In this document: in pieces, positions 42,185-50,216 of the stretch | Layout: each line of letters starts with the position of its first letter | Numbering within the stretch: the stretch's first letter is position 1 | Source: Tunturibacter psychrotolerans | GTDB taxonomy: Bacteria > Acidobacteriota > Terriglobia > Terriglobales > Acidobacteriaceae | Assembly: GCF_040359615.1 (NCBI RefSeq) | Contig: NZ_CP132942.1 | Span: forward strand, 3,906,001-3,970,000 | Length of the DNA: 64,000 bases | Direction of reading: 5' to 3' | The notes under the pieces: generated by a model | The model's database searches: none | What the model was told of the DNA's origin: nothing | What the model saw: the letters and a program-made list of their open reading frames with translations, nothing else | Program-made: the position numbers and the translations under genes

Positions 42185-43629
42185 CTGCGATTGGTGATGA
42201 CACGCTCGTAGACGCGCACATATTCGGCGGCCGGCTTGTCCCAGGAGAAGTTCTGCGCCATTCCCCGCCGCACCATTGCCGTCCACTGCTCCTTGTTGCG
42301 GAAGGTTCCGAGGGCGCGTTGTACTGCTTCGAGGAATGCGTCCGCGCTATAGCCCCAAAACTTGAAGCCGTTCCCTTCCCCATTTGGTTGTTCCTCAATT
42401 GTGTCGTCCAAACCGCCCGTCGCGCGGACGACAGGAATAGTTCCGTACTTGAGACTGTAAAGCTGGTTCAGGCCGCCCGGCTCGTAACGGGAGGGCATAA
42501 GGAAGATATCGGCGCCTGCTTCGATCTTGTGCGCCATGACATTGTCAAACTTCACCTGCACACGCACTTTTGCGGGATGGCGCTCCGCCATCTCTACCAA
42601 CAAACGCTCGTAGTACTCTTCGCCACTACCAAGTATCACCAACACCATGTCTTCCTTCGCCAGCCGATCCATGATTTCGACAATGAAGTCGGAGCCTTTT
42701 TGCGTGGCGAAGCGGGAGACGACTCCGATAACGGCGGTGTCATCGCTGACATTTTCGAATCCATAAGCGTGAAGCAGATCGCGGCGACACTCCTTTTTCC
42801 CTGCAAGGTTTTGTACCGTGTAGTGGGCCGCGATGTGGGAGTCGGTCGCGGGATTCCACTCTTCAGAGTCGATACCGTTTGTAATTCCGAGGAGATCTCC
42901 GCTTCGCTTCCGAAACACTCCATCGAGTCCGTTTCCAAACTCCGCCGTCTGAAGCTCTTCGGCGTACTTCCGACTGACCGTTGTGATGGCATCGGCATAC
43001 ACGACGCCACCCTTTAAGAAATCAACCTTGTCGAAGTGTTCGAGCTTGTCGACGGTAAACAAATCCCAGGGCAGCAGCAGCTTTTCAATGGCTTGTGGAG
43101 GAAACCACCCCTGGAATCCCGCGTTGTGAATAGTCTGCACTGCAGGGACGTGACGAAGGACTGGATCGAAATAATAGATGGATCCCAACATGATCGGAAT
43201 CATCGACGCCTGCCAGTCATGCACGTGAAACACGTCTGGAACGCCGAGTATTTTTGAGGCTTCTATGACAGCGCGGCAGAGAAGTCCGAAACGCTCCGCG
43301 TTGTCGGGATAGTCGCCGGAGGGCGTGCCGTAGAACTCTTCGCGATCGAAGAATTCGGCGCAATCGACGAAGTAAGTCTGGACTTCTCCGGCTATACCTC
43401 CGTCAAGAATCCGAACGAAGCGGTTATACGAAGGAAACGGAATCGTGACACTCTGGAGGACAACCTTAGGCTTCGGCACAACCTTCGCAACCTGACGATA
43501 GTAGGGCAGAAAAACACTCACTCGATGACCAAGTTTGGCCAGGGCCCGTGGAAGTGCGCTCACCACATCCGCCATACCGCCCGACTTTGCCCAAGGGGAA
43601 CACTCCGACGCCGCGAAAACAATATGCAT
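42181..43629 (-). CDS. glgA: Glycogen synthase (ADP-glucose, GT5)
   Basis: A 482-residue glucosyltransferase that elongates alpha-1,4-glucan from ADP-glucose. The N-terminal KSGGMADV (K15) binds the nucleotide sugar; FHVHDWQ, TIHNAGFQG, ITNGID and EPGGLNQLYSL are GT5/GT-B landmarks. No other glycogen genes are adjacent. Start ATG at 43629, 71 bp from the divergent rsmA. Confidence 0.95.
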   Translation of the reverse strand: MHIVFAASECSPWAKSGGMADVVSALPRALAKLGHRVSVFLPYYRQVAKVVPKPKVVLQSVTIPFPSYNRFVRILDGGIAGEVQTYFVDCAEFFDREEFYGTPSGDYPDNAERFGLLCRAVIEASKILGVPDVFHVHDWQASMIPIMLGSIYYFDPVLRHVPAVQTIHNAGFQGWFPPQAIEKLLLPWDLFTVDKLEHFDKVDFLKGGVVYADAITTVSRKYAEELQTAEFGNGLDGVFRKRSGDLLGITNGIDSEEWNPATDSHIAAHYTVQNLAGKKECRRDLLHAYGFENVSDDTAVIGVVSRFATQKGSDFIVEIMDRLAKEDMVLVILGSGEEYYERLLVEMAERHPAKVRVQVKFDNVMAHKIEAGADIFLMPSRYEPGGLNQLYSLKYGTIPVVRATGGLDDTIEEQPNGEGNGFKFWGYSADAFLEAVQRALGTFRNKEQWTAMVRRGMAQNFSWDKPAAEYVRVYERVITNRS

Positions 43630-43700
43630 ACCTTCGTCCTTATCTTTCCAACCAAACCGTTAGTCTATAGAAGAGCACATCAACAAACCGCAAACATTGG

Positions 43701-44516
43701 ATGCAGATGAAACGTAAGCCGAAGCTGGGACAAAATTTTCTTGTCGACGACACTGCCCGTCACGCCATCGTCGATGCTCTTGGTGATCTTAGCAAGCGGA
43801 CCGTTATTGAGATTGGCCCAGGTCATGGGGCGATTACCGACATTCTGGCAGGACGTTGCCACAAGCTGATTGCATTGGAGCTCGACCGGGCACTTGCGGC
43901 CGAATTGACCTTCCGTTTTCGCGACCAGCCGCAGGTACAGATTCTCGAATGCGATGTGTTGAAGATAAACCTGCAAACGCTCGTGCCCACAGGGGAGACG
44001 GCGGACGTGATCGGCAATCTGCCGTACTACATCACTTCGGATATTCTGCTGCAACTGTTCGCGGCTGGTAGCGCCGGCACTCTCGCACGTGCCGTTCTGA
44101 TGATGCAGCGAGAGGTGGCGGATCGTGTCTCGGCTGCTCCGGGAGTTCGGGACTATGGCTTACTCTCTGCGACGGCTCAGATGAATGCGCAGGTTGACCA
44201 CCTTTTTACTCTGCCGCCGTCCGCGTTCTCGCCCCCTCCCGACGTATATTCCACTGTTTTGCGACTTCACTTCGCGCCACGGTTTACTGAGTTAGGAGTA
44301 GATCCTGACGGGTTCAACAAATTCCTGAAGCAGTCTTTTGCGCAGAAGCGCAAGACGTTGCAGAACAACCTTCGCGCCGCGGGACACCCTGCCGAACAAC
44401 TCTCCGCCGCGTGGCCCGACAGCATTTCAGCGCAGGCACGCGCCGAATCACTTGCATTGGAGCCGATGGCCGAGCTTTATCGATCTCTGTCGCAGCTCGT
44501 CCTTCCTAACAACTGA
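43701..44516 (+). CDS. rsmA: 16S rRNA dimethyladenosine transferase
   Basis: A 271-residue KsgA-type enzyme that dimethylates two adjacent adenosines near the 3' end of 16S rRNA. GQNFLVD (10-16), motif I EIGPGHGAIT (37-46), catalytic NLPYYIT (about 110-116) and the C-terminal SFAQKRKTLQNNL are all present. Either ATG at 43701 or 43707 could be used. Confidence 0.95.
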   Translation: MQMKRKPKLGQNFLVDDTARHAIVDALGDLSKRTVIEIGPGHGAITDILAGRCHKLIALELDRALAAELTFRFRDQPQVQILECDVLKINLQTLVPTGETADVIGNLPYYITSDILLQLFAAGSAGTLARAVLMMQREVADRVSAAPGVRDYGLLSATAQMNAQVDHLFTLPPSAFSPPPDVYSTVLRLHFAPRFTELGVDPDGFNKFLKQSFAQKRKTLQNNLRAAGHPAEQLSAAWPDSISAQARAESLALEPMAELYRSLSQLVLPNN

Positions 44517-44550
44517 ACTAACTGTAGCTGTAACGGGGCTTACTGAATCT

Positions 44551-45270
44551 TCAATGGCTGCTGCCCTCAGCCGCCAGTTCCAGCATCTTTGCCGCCTTCA
44601 GTCGAACACGCTGAATCACTGCAGTGTCGTCCGCAACTGCGGCCAGCGTCGGCGAGATCGTTCCCAACTCGATCGCACGTCCCTCCTTCACCTCATCCGC
44701 GAAGGAATTTATCTCAGCATCGAGACCGAGCCGATCGTATCGATGTAGAAACTCCAGCTTACGACCCTCATCCAGCGTGGAGGCGATTCCAAGAAAGATG
44801 TCGGTCAGCGATTGAACAGTCTTGTTTTCAGAATAGTTGTAAACGCATGATCCCGATCCATCTGAACCGCTGTATGTGAGCGTCTTGGTGCCCGTATCGG
44901 CTATGTTCTTTGCCTTTGAAGCACATTCGACATTGAAATCATTCAGTTCCCTCACCTCCTTGAAGATCTTTGCAACGGTGCCGGAGGCCAAATTGATTGG
45001 CCGGTCGACGTGTTGCGCCGCCTGGCCTCGCATCGATGTCGGCGTTGCTGGAATCTCCGCCTGATCTGCCTGGTAGGTTCCCGTACCGTCCTCATGGATC
45101 CGCAGAGTAAAGTGTGGAACCGGCAATCCTACGCGGTCAAACTTGAAGCTAACCTCAGACGGGGTTGTAGCGGGGAGCGAAGCCGAAGCTTCAGACGTCT
45201 GAGCCGTGGCCACGAAACTGAAACACAAAAAGAGTGCCGAGCCAAACACAATGCTTGCAATTGCTCTCAT
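44551..45270 (-). CDS. Secreted protein of unknown function, downstream of ruvC
   Basis: A 239-residue protein with a clear signal peptide (1-23, ending ATAQ). The mature part is mixed alpha/beta, with paired cysteines far apart (VECASKA and GSCVYNYSEN), probably one disulfide. I recognise no domain. The start ATG overlaps the ruvC stop by one base, so the gene is coupled to ruvC, a surprising partner for an exported protein. Confidence 0.7.
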   Translation of the reverse strand: MRAIASIVFGSALFLCFSFVATAQTSEASASLPATTPSEVSFKFDRVGLPVPHFTLRIHEDGTGTYQADQAEIPATPTSMRGQAAQHVDRPINLASGTVAKIFKEVRELNDFNVECASKAKNIADTGTKTLTYSGSDGSGSCVYNYSENKTVQSLTDIFLGIASTLDEGRKLEFLHRYDRLGLDAEINSFADEVKEGRAIELGTISPTLAAVADDTAVIQRVRLKAAKMLELAAEGSSH

Positions 45271-45776
45271 CAGCGCGCGCCCTGCAGTTGAAGCGTCTGC
45301 GCCGTATGAATGTGGCAGATCGCAATCGCCAGCGCGTCTGCCGCATCCGCGGAGTCAAAGGCGTCTTCGTTGTTCAGCAGACGCCTGACCATGAACTGCA
45401 CCTGTTCTTTAGCGGCCAATCCGTAACCAACCACCGAGCTTTTTATCGAGAGCGGAGCATACTCGACCACCGGCATTCCGCATGTTGCTGCTGCCAGCAT
45501 CGCCACACCTCGCACCTGGCCGAGCTTGAGCGCAGATTTTGCATTCGCCGAAAAGAAAACTTCTTCAATGGCGATGACCTCGGGCTGGTGCAGGGTCATC
45601 AGAGCCGTCAGCTCGGCATACACCTGGGCGAGCCGTTGCGGTGTCTTCTCTTTCTTGTTGAGCCGGATCGTACCTGCAGCAAGATGGACGAGACGCGGTG
45701 TGCGGGCGTCGCAATCCACCTCCACGACCCCGTAGCCAGTAAACTCCGTTCCGCAATCGATGCCGAAGACTCGCAT
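45270..45776 (-). CDS. ruvC: Holliday junction resolvase
   Basis: A 168-residue RNase-H-fold endonuclease that cleaves Holliday junctions symmetrically. The four acidic catalytic residues are visible: D7 (GIDCGTEFTGYG), E71 (AIEEVFF), and D144/D147 (DSADAADALAIAICH). ruvA and ruvB are not next to it. It overlaps the downstream exported-protein gene by one base. Confidence 0.95.
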   Translation of the reverse strand: MRVFGIDCGTEFTGYGVVEVDCDARTPRLVHLAAGTIRLNKKEKTPQRLAQVYAELTALMTLHQPEVIAIEEVFFSANAKSALKLGQVRGVAMLAAATCGMPVVEYAPLSIKSSVVGYGLAAKEQVQFMVRRLLNNEDAFDSADAADALAIAICHIHTAQTLQLQGAR

Positions 45777-45847
45777 GGGCGAAGTTTACTTCATCTCGTG
45801 TCGGCTTCGGACTATCGAAGTTGAGTCCACCGCAGGATTGTTCCTCA

Positions 45848-46618
45848 CTAGCGAGAGATTCCTTCAAGCGGCGAACTGGCGGTGGCATACAGCCTGCGCG
45901 GCATTCTGCCTGCCAGAAAGGCTTGCCGCCCCGCCAGAACCGCATGCTGCATCGCTTCGGCCATCAACAAAGGGTCTTTCGCGACTGCGATCGCAGTATT
46001 CATCAACACAGCATCGAAGCCCAACTCCATCGCAACGGCAGCATCCGAGGCGGTTCCCACGCCTGCGTCTACGATCAACGGAACCTCGGTGATGAACTCC
46101 CGCAAGATGCGCAGGTTGGCCGTGTTCTGTAGTCCGAGGCCGCTGCCTATGGGGGCACCGAGCGGCATGACGGCCGCCGCACCAGCATCGATCAATCGCT
46201 TGGCGAAGACAATATCGTCCGAGGTATAAGGCAGAACGGTGAAACCTTCTTTGACTAAAACCCGGGTAGCTTCGAGCGTCGCCTGAACGTCAGGATAGAG
46301 CGTCTGCTGGTCGCCGATGACCTCGATCTTGACCCAATCCGATAGCCCCACCTCGCGCCCCAGACGTGCAGCGCGAATCGCCTCGTCGGCGGTGTAGCAC
46401 CCGGCCGTATTGGGCAGAAGAAAATAGCGTCTTGGATCGATGAAATCGAGGAGAGATTCGCTCGACCGGTCCAGGTTTACCCGGCGGACCGCGACGGTCA
46501 CCATCTCGGCTCCTGAGGCTTCAATGGCGGCTTGGGTCTCGGCGCCATCTTTGTACTTTCCTGTACCAACGATCAACCGCGACTGAAAGGCTCGTCCTGC
46601 AATTACCAGAGGTTTCAT
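45848..46618 (-). CDS. thiG: Thiazole synthase
   Basis: A 256-residue TIM-barrel enzyme that forms the thiazole phosphate of thiamine from deoxyxylulose phosphate, dehydroglycine and ThiS thiocarboxylate. The Schiff-base lysine is K97 (WVKIEVIGD); [19 protein letters not shown] and [12 protein letters not shown] are family motifs. No other thi genes are adjacent. Between the ATG and a structured leader lies a six-base-pair hairpin (46626-46641) whose 3' arm contains the AGGA ribosome site, so translation may be controlled; see the ncRNA entry. Confidence 0.94.
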   Translation of the reverse strand: MKPLVIAGRAFQSRLIVGTGKYKDGAETQAAIEASGAEMVTVAVRRVNLDRSSESLLDFIDPRRYFLLPNTAGCYTADEAIRAARLGREVGLSDWVKIEVIGDQQTLYPDVQATLEATRVLVKEGFTVLPYTSDDIVFAKRLIDAGAAAVMPLGAPIGSGLGLQNTANLRILREFITEVPLIVDAGVGTASDAAVAMELGFDAVLMNTAIAVAKDPLLMAEAMQHAVLAGRQAFLAGRMPRRLYATASSPLEGISR

Positions 46619-46647
46619 GGTTAATATCCTACCGTTAGGATGCTGCT

Positions 46648-46688
46648 AAAACGCAAACGGCTCGCACTCTTAGAGAGCAGCGAGCCGT
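46648..46688 (-). terminator. Terminator-like hairpin ahead of thiG
   Basis: Nine-base-pair stem ACGGCTCGC / GCGAGCCGT with an inner CTCT/AGAG pairing, followed on the minus strand by TTTGCGTTTT. Its T tract ends about 30 bases before the thiG start. Confidence 0.65.
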
Positions 46689-46805
46689 CTGGCGGTGAAC
46701 TGTTGAGATTGACCTGAGGCGTCCATACTCGGACTGGGCCTCGGCATGGACTTTCGACTACAAAGACCGCCAGGACTAGAGCTATGGACGCTCTAAGCCT
46801 CAGTC
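46648..46805 (-). ncRNA. Structured leader or small RNA upstream of thiG
   Basis: The gene-free stretch 46619-47005 contains, on the minus strand, a rod-like fold: CTGAG/CTCAG and GCGTCCATA/TATGGACGC (arms 46714-46727 and 46783-46803, seven-base bulge), enclosing CCTGGC with GCCGAGG and an apical hairpin GGTCTTT...AAAGTCC. It is followed by a nine-base-pair terminator-type hairpin at 46657-46688. The closing-stem match is perfect over nine pairs, hard to get by chance. The conserved CTGAGA and ACCTGAT elements of a TPP riboswitch are absent. Either a riboswitch of another class controlling thiG by termination, or an independent small RNA. Confidence 0.45.
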
Positions 46806-46811
46806 ACCTCA

Positions 46812-46839
46812 CGTATTGTTGTGCAACTATTACTGTCAA
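46812..46839 (-). promoter_or_regulatory. Candidate promoter of the thiG leader RNA
   Basis: A perfect -35 TTGACA at 46839..46834 and a weak AATACG at 46817..46812 (16-bp spacer). Transcription would begin just before the rod structure. Confidence 0.45.
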
Positions 46840-47005
46840 TTTTCATAGGCTGGACCATCCTCCTTTCCCGTGTAAAAGCAGATTACTCCGAGGTTCGGTT
46901 GCATGCAAGTGTGCTCGCAAACTGAGGCGACGATGCATCTGCACAGGTTGTGGCCGGCATCAGAGCTGAGATCGCGATCCTCGCTGAAGAAGAAAGGCTC
47001 AACCC

Positions 47006-47227
47006 ATGAAGGCAGCAACCATTGTTGGAATTCTCCTCATCGTCCTTGGAATCATCGGGTACGCTACCGGCGGACTCTCCTTTACGCACGAGAAAAAAGT
47101 TGTCGATGCAGGGCCGGTGCAAATATCGCGCAAGACCCAGGACACGCTTCCGCTGTCCCCTATTCTGAGCACCGTCTCTTTGATCGCAGGATTGGGTTTA
47201 GTCGTGGTGGGATCAAAGTCAAAGTGA
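47006..47227 (+). CDS. DUF3185-like small membrane protein
   Basis: A 73-residue protein with two membrane helices (about 4-24 and 50-68) linked by a short polar loop (THEKKVVDAGPVQISRKTQ). The layout matches DUF3185 proteins of unknown function. AAAGG lies eight bases before the ATG. It is divergent from the thiG leader and convergent with the RcnR-like gene. Confidence 0.75.
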   Translation: MKAATIVGILLIVLGIIGYATGGLSFTHEKKVVDAGPVQISRKTQDTLPLSPILSTVSLIAGLGLVVVGSKSK

Positions 47228-47293
47228 ATCGTGTTTGAGTACAGCGATGAAGCAACGGGTCTCGTGAGGTTCTCGGAGATCAAGCAGCATCTC

Positions 47294-47569
47294 CTACTTG
47301 AGATAAGCACGCACGAGGTCAATCAAGTCTTCCCCTAACTCTGGAGTCAGAGGGGCATGTCCATCTTGCAGCAGATGCAGCCGAATATGATCCTCAAGCA
47401 CCTCAGCCATTAATCCATTGATTCCGCCACGCGCCGCCGCGAGTAGCATTAGCACTTCGGCGCATTCATGATCCTCTGACGCCAAAGTGCGATCCACACG
47501 ATCAATTTGGCCTCGAATTTTTTTTACTCGGTTGAGCAATTTAATTTGGGCCGACTTTGTATGCGACAT
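47294..47569 (-). CDS. RcnR/FrmR-family (DUF156) metal-sensing repressor
   Basis: A 91-residue all-helical repressor. The N-terminus MSHT gives His3, and the core supplies Cys36 (HECAEVL), His61 and His65 (DHIRLHLL): the His-Cys-His-His ligand set of the Ni/Co sensor RcnR, whereas the formaldehyde sensor FrmR lacks His3. The family binds G/C-tract operators as a tetramer and releases DNA on metal binding. GGAG lies eight bases before the ATG. A matching operator lies 16 bp upstream, between this gene and the porin gene. Confidence 0.88.
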   Translation of the reverse strand: MSHTKSAQIKLLNRVKKIRGQIDRVDRTLASEDHECAEVLMLLAAARGGINGLMAEVLEDHIRLHLLQDGHAPLTPELGEDLIDLVRAYLK

Positions 47570-47584
47570 TTGTTTATCTCCGTT

Positions 47585-47603
47585 GTACCCTACCGGGGTA
47601 TAC
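47585..47603. promoter_or_regulatory. Candidate RcnR/FrmR-type operator overlapping a -10 box
   Basis: GTACCCTACCGGGGTATAC contains inverted arms TACCC/GGGTA around a G/C tract, the shape of RcnR/FrmR/CsoR operators. TATACT at 47599-47604 could be the -10 of the porin gene. It sits between the repressor and porin genes. Confidence 0.6.
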
Positions 47604-47721
47604 TATCGTGGACAGCAAGCCAGAGCAACTCGTCATTCTGAGTCATCCCCACGTTTGGAAGGGTCTAATTCGCCTGACAATTCGCACTCTGTTCACTTTC
47701 AGGCCTGAAGATAACAGTTCA

Positions 47722-49200
47722 ATGATAGAAACTTTTTTCAGAAAGAGCCGCCTTGTGGGTGCTCTCCCCCTCGTACTTCTCGCCTGTCACTTCGCTGCCG
47801 CGCAGAGACATACAGCCGCAAGTGCAGCGTCGGCGAAACTGCCCGACGCACCGACTCCGTCTTCTGAGACAGATACCGCTGCCGAAACCGACGACGCAAC
47901 CCCGACGATGTTTCCGCACTGGGAAAATTCGCGCTTTCTCATCGGCGGCCAGGCAAACATCATCTTTCAGGCGCACGGACCCTTTCACTCCCCCTATCAA
48001 GGGCCAAACAGCCTGCTGCCTCGCGGCGAATACAAGACATCTCTGCTTGGCACGCTTTATCTCGCTGCACAAGCAATCCGTGACCCAAAGTACGCGCTGG
48101 ACGGCCTCTTTGATCTTGAATCAGCGGGTGGCCGAGGAGACAGTGAAGCCTTGGGACTGGCTGGCTTTACCAATCTCGACGTCGTCCGCAATCCTAATCT
48201 TGGTTCGACGCCCTACATGGCCCGTGCGCAGGTTCACCAGACCATCGGCTTCACTGACAAGATGGTAGAGAACGCCCGAACGCAGTTTTCCCTTGCCCCC
48301 GAGGTGCCGGAGCGACGCCTGGAGTTTCACGTCGGCAAGATGAGCCTGCCCGACTTTCTCGACATCAACAGCATCGGCAGCGACAGCCACCTGCAGTTCA
48401 TGAACTGGACTGTCGACAATAACGGCGCGTGGGACTACGCCGCCGACACTCGCGGCTACACTTACGGCATAGTCAGCGAATACGACGACAAGGACTGGTC
48501 TGCACGATACGCACTCGCGCTGATGCCCACCATTGCGAACGGAATCGATCTGGACTGGGCTCTCCGTCGGGCCAGCGGGCAGAACTGGGAGTTCGAACTC
48601 CGCAAACCCCTGCTGGGCAGTCTGCTACCACCCGAACGCAAAGGCACCATCCGTGTCCTGAGCTATGTGAACCACGCCCACATGGGCTTATATCGCGACG
48701 CCAATGAGGCTTTTCTCGCCGGCGAGGGCACGCGGCCAGTCATCCAGAACGTCGAGAAGTTCAGCGCGGTGAAGTACGGCTTCGCCTTGAACTTCGAACA
48801 GGAGATAACCGAGGACATACGGATGTTTGGCCGTTTCGGATGGAACGAAGGCCAGCATGAGTCTTTTGCCTACACGGAAGTCGATCAGACTGTGGAGTTT
48901 GGGGGCGATTACTCCGGCCGCAGATGGTCGAGGCCTAACGACAAGGTCGGCTTGGCGTTCGTCTCGAATGCCATTAAAAAAGATCACCAGGAGTATCTGA
49001 AGCTCGGCGGTCTTGGTTTTCTCCTCGGCGACGGCAACCTGAACTATGCCCGCGAGGACATTCTCGAGAGCTACTACAACATGCACACGTGGCGCGGACT
49101 CTATTACGCACTCGACCTACAGTTTGTCGATCACCCCGGCTACAACAAAGATCGCGGTCCTGTGCTGGTCGAATCCGTCCGCATGCACGTCGATTTCTAG
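47722..49200 (+). CDS. OprB-family carbohydrate-selective porin
   Basis: A 492-residue outer-membrane protein with signal peptide (about 10-30, ending FAAAQ). After a low-complexity Ser/Thr/Ala linker comes HWENSRFLIGGQANIIFQAHGPFHSPYQGPNSL, split over strands, then FHVGKMSLPDFLDINS, NNGAWDYAADTRGYTYG and the end HPGYNKDRGPVLVESVRMHVDF, typical of OprB-like 16-strand porins. The ATG at 47722 starts the signal; earlier in-frame codons run into the operator. Carbohydrate uptake is a family statement; the divergent metal sensor raises the possibility of metal-responsive control. Confidence 0.82.
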   Translation: MIETFFRKSRLVGALPLVLLACHFAAAQRHTAASAASAKLPDAPTPSSETDTAAETDDATPTMFPHWENSRFLIGGQANIIFQAHGPFHSPYQGPNSLLPRGEYKTSLLGTLYLAAQAIRDPKYALDGLFDLESAGGRGDSEALGLAGFTNLDVVRNPNLGSTPYMARAQVHQTIGFTDKMVENARTQFSLAPEVPERRLEFHVGKMSLPDFLDINSIGSDSHLQFMNWTVDNNGAWDYAADTRGYTYGIVSEYDDKDWSARYALALMPTIANGIDLDWALRRASGQNWEFELRKPLLGSLLPPERKGTIRVLSYVNHAHMGLYRDANEAFLAGEGTRPVIQNVEKFSAVKYGFALNFEQEITEDIRMFGRFGWNEGQHESFAYTEVDQTVEFGGDYSGRRWSRPNDKVGLAFVSNAIKKDHQEYLKLGGLGFLLGDGNLNYAREDILESYYNMHTWRGLYYALDLQFVDHPGYNKDRGPVLVESVRMHVDF

Positions 49201-49220
49201 AACCCCCGTATACTTTTCAG

Positions 49221-50159
49221 GTGACTCCGTTCTATCTCTTTGGGGCCGTTGGCTTCATCCTTGGCTTACTCTTCGGCAGCTTTCTCAACGTTTGCATCTC
49301 ACGCCTTCCCAGACGCGAGTCTGTGGTGCACCCCCGTTCGCATTGTCCGAACTGTGGCGGCGGAATCCGTTGGTACGACAACATCCCACTCGTCAGCTGG
49401 GCCTTGTTGCATGGCCGTTGCCGCAATTGCAAAGAACCCATCTCGTGGCACTATCCGGTGGTTGAACTTGCCACGGGGATGTGGTTCGCAATCATCATCT
49501 CCCAGGTTTTGGCCCCTTCGTTTTTCGGCACGGGCTTACAGCTCTCGACGGAGTGGTGGGCGGTTCACATCCTGACTGGTCTGGGACTCGCGATTCTGGG
49601 TTTTCTCCTCATCGGCCTGATGGTGATGGACTGGCAGACCATGATCCTGCCCGACTCCTTCACGCTAAGTGGTATCGCTATTGCCCTCTTCCTCGTCTGC
49701 GCGCAGGCACTCTTTCTTGGCCCGAACGAGGACCAGATCGTCCTCAGCAATCACCACATCCAGCTCACCAGTCCCGGCGGAGTAACCGACCACGGCAACC
49801 TTTTCTTTACCGGCCCGGAGAACCTGATCTTCGGCCGCATCGCCGCGGTCTGCGGAGGCGCGTTCCTGCTTCTGCTCATCCGCTGGGTCTACAGAGCCGT
49901 CCGTCACCGAGACGGAATGGGACTCGGCGATGTGAAACTGCTCGCCATGATCGCGGCCTTTCTGGGCTTCTGGCCGGCGATTCTTTCCCTCTTCCTCGGA
50001 ACCCTCGCCGCAGCGGTCTATGGAGCAGTACTTCTGGCGCGCGGCAGGGCAGACGCAGCTTCGAAGCTCGCCTTTGGAAGTTTTCTTTGTCTGGGCGGAC
50101 TAGTCAGTGCGCTCTTCGGTAATAGCCTGATCGATATGTACATAGCATTACTTCGATAG
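49221..50159 (+). CDS. Type IV prepilin peptidase / N-methyltransferase
   Basis: A 312-residue A24 aspartic peptidase that cleaves and methylates type IV pilin-like precursors. The N-terminal cytoplasmic domain has the zinc-type CPNCGGGIRWYDNIPLVSW and CRNCKEPISWHYP cysteine pairs; about eight helices follow, with the two active-site Asp in VMDWQTMILPD and GMGLGDVKLLAM. A roughly 55-residue extracytoplasmic insert (LGPNEDQIVLS to PENLIF) is unusual. I chose GTG at 49221 since it starts the first helix; no clear ribosome site. No pilus genes are adjacent. Confidence 0.92.
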   Translation: MTPFYLFGAVGFILGLLFGSFLNVCISRLPRRESVVHPRSHCPNCGGGIRWYDNIPLVSWALLHGRCRNCKEPISWHYPVVELATGMWFAIIISQVLAPSFFGTGLQLSTEWWAVHILTGLGLAILGFLLIGLMVMDWQTMILPDSFTLSGIAIALFLVCAQALFLGPNEDQIVLSNHHIQLTSPGGVTDHGNLFFTGPENLIFGRIAAVCGGAFLLLLIRWVYRAVRHRDGMGLGDVKLLAMIAAFLGFWPAILSLFLGTLAAAVYGAVLLARGRADAASKLAFGSFLCLGGLVSALFGNSLIDMYIALLR

Positions 50160-50182
50160 CCGCACACAACCCTGACAATCGC

Positions 50183-50211
50183 TTGACACTTGCCAGCCGC
50201 AATCTTAGAGT
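50183..50211 (+). promoter_or_regulatory. Promoter of the nuo operon
   Basis: TTGACA at 50183-50188, a 17-bp spacer and TAGAGT at 50206-50211. The expected start point is at or next to the nuoA ATG at 50217, suggesting a leaderless message. Confidence 0.55.
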
Positions 50212-50216
50212 CGAAG

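Larger units (their letters stand above)
36000..42500. other. Zone where GC skew of the + strand changes sign
   Basis: Sampled 60-base rows give G/C counts of 25/15 at 6301 and 25/16 at 22021 (both minus-strand genes), 20/14 at 36001, 18/14 at 39061, then 13/20 at 42001, 16/23 at 45901 (minus-strand gene) and 9/29 at 60001. The reversal does not follow gene direction, so it reflects replication rather than transcription; a leading-to-lagging change on the + strand is expected at a terminus. No match to a dif site was found by eye. Confidence 0.45.

Noticed and set aside
46648..46805. TPP riboswitch before thiG
   Set aside because: The invariant core elements of the class (CTGAGA and the ACCTGATC region) are not present on the minus strand.
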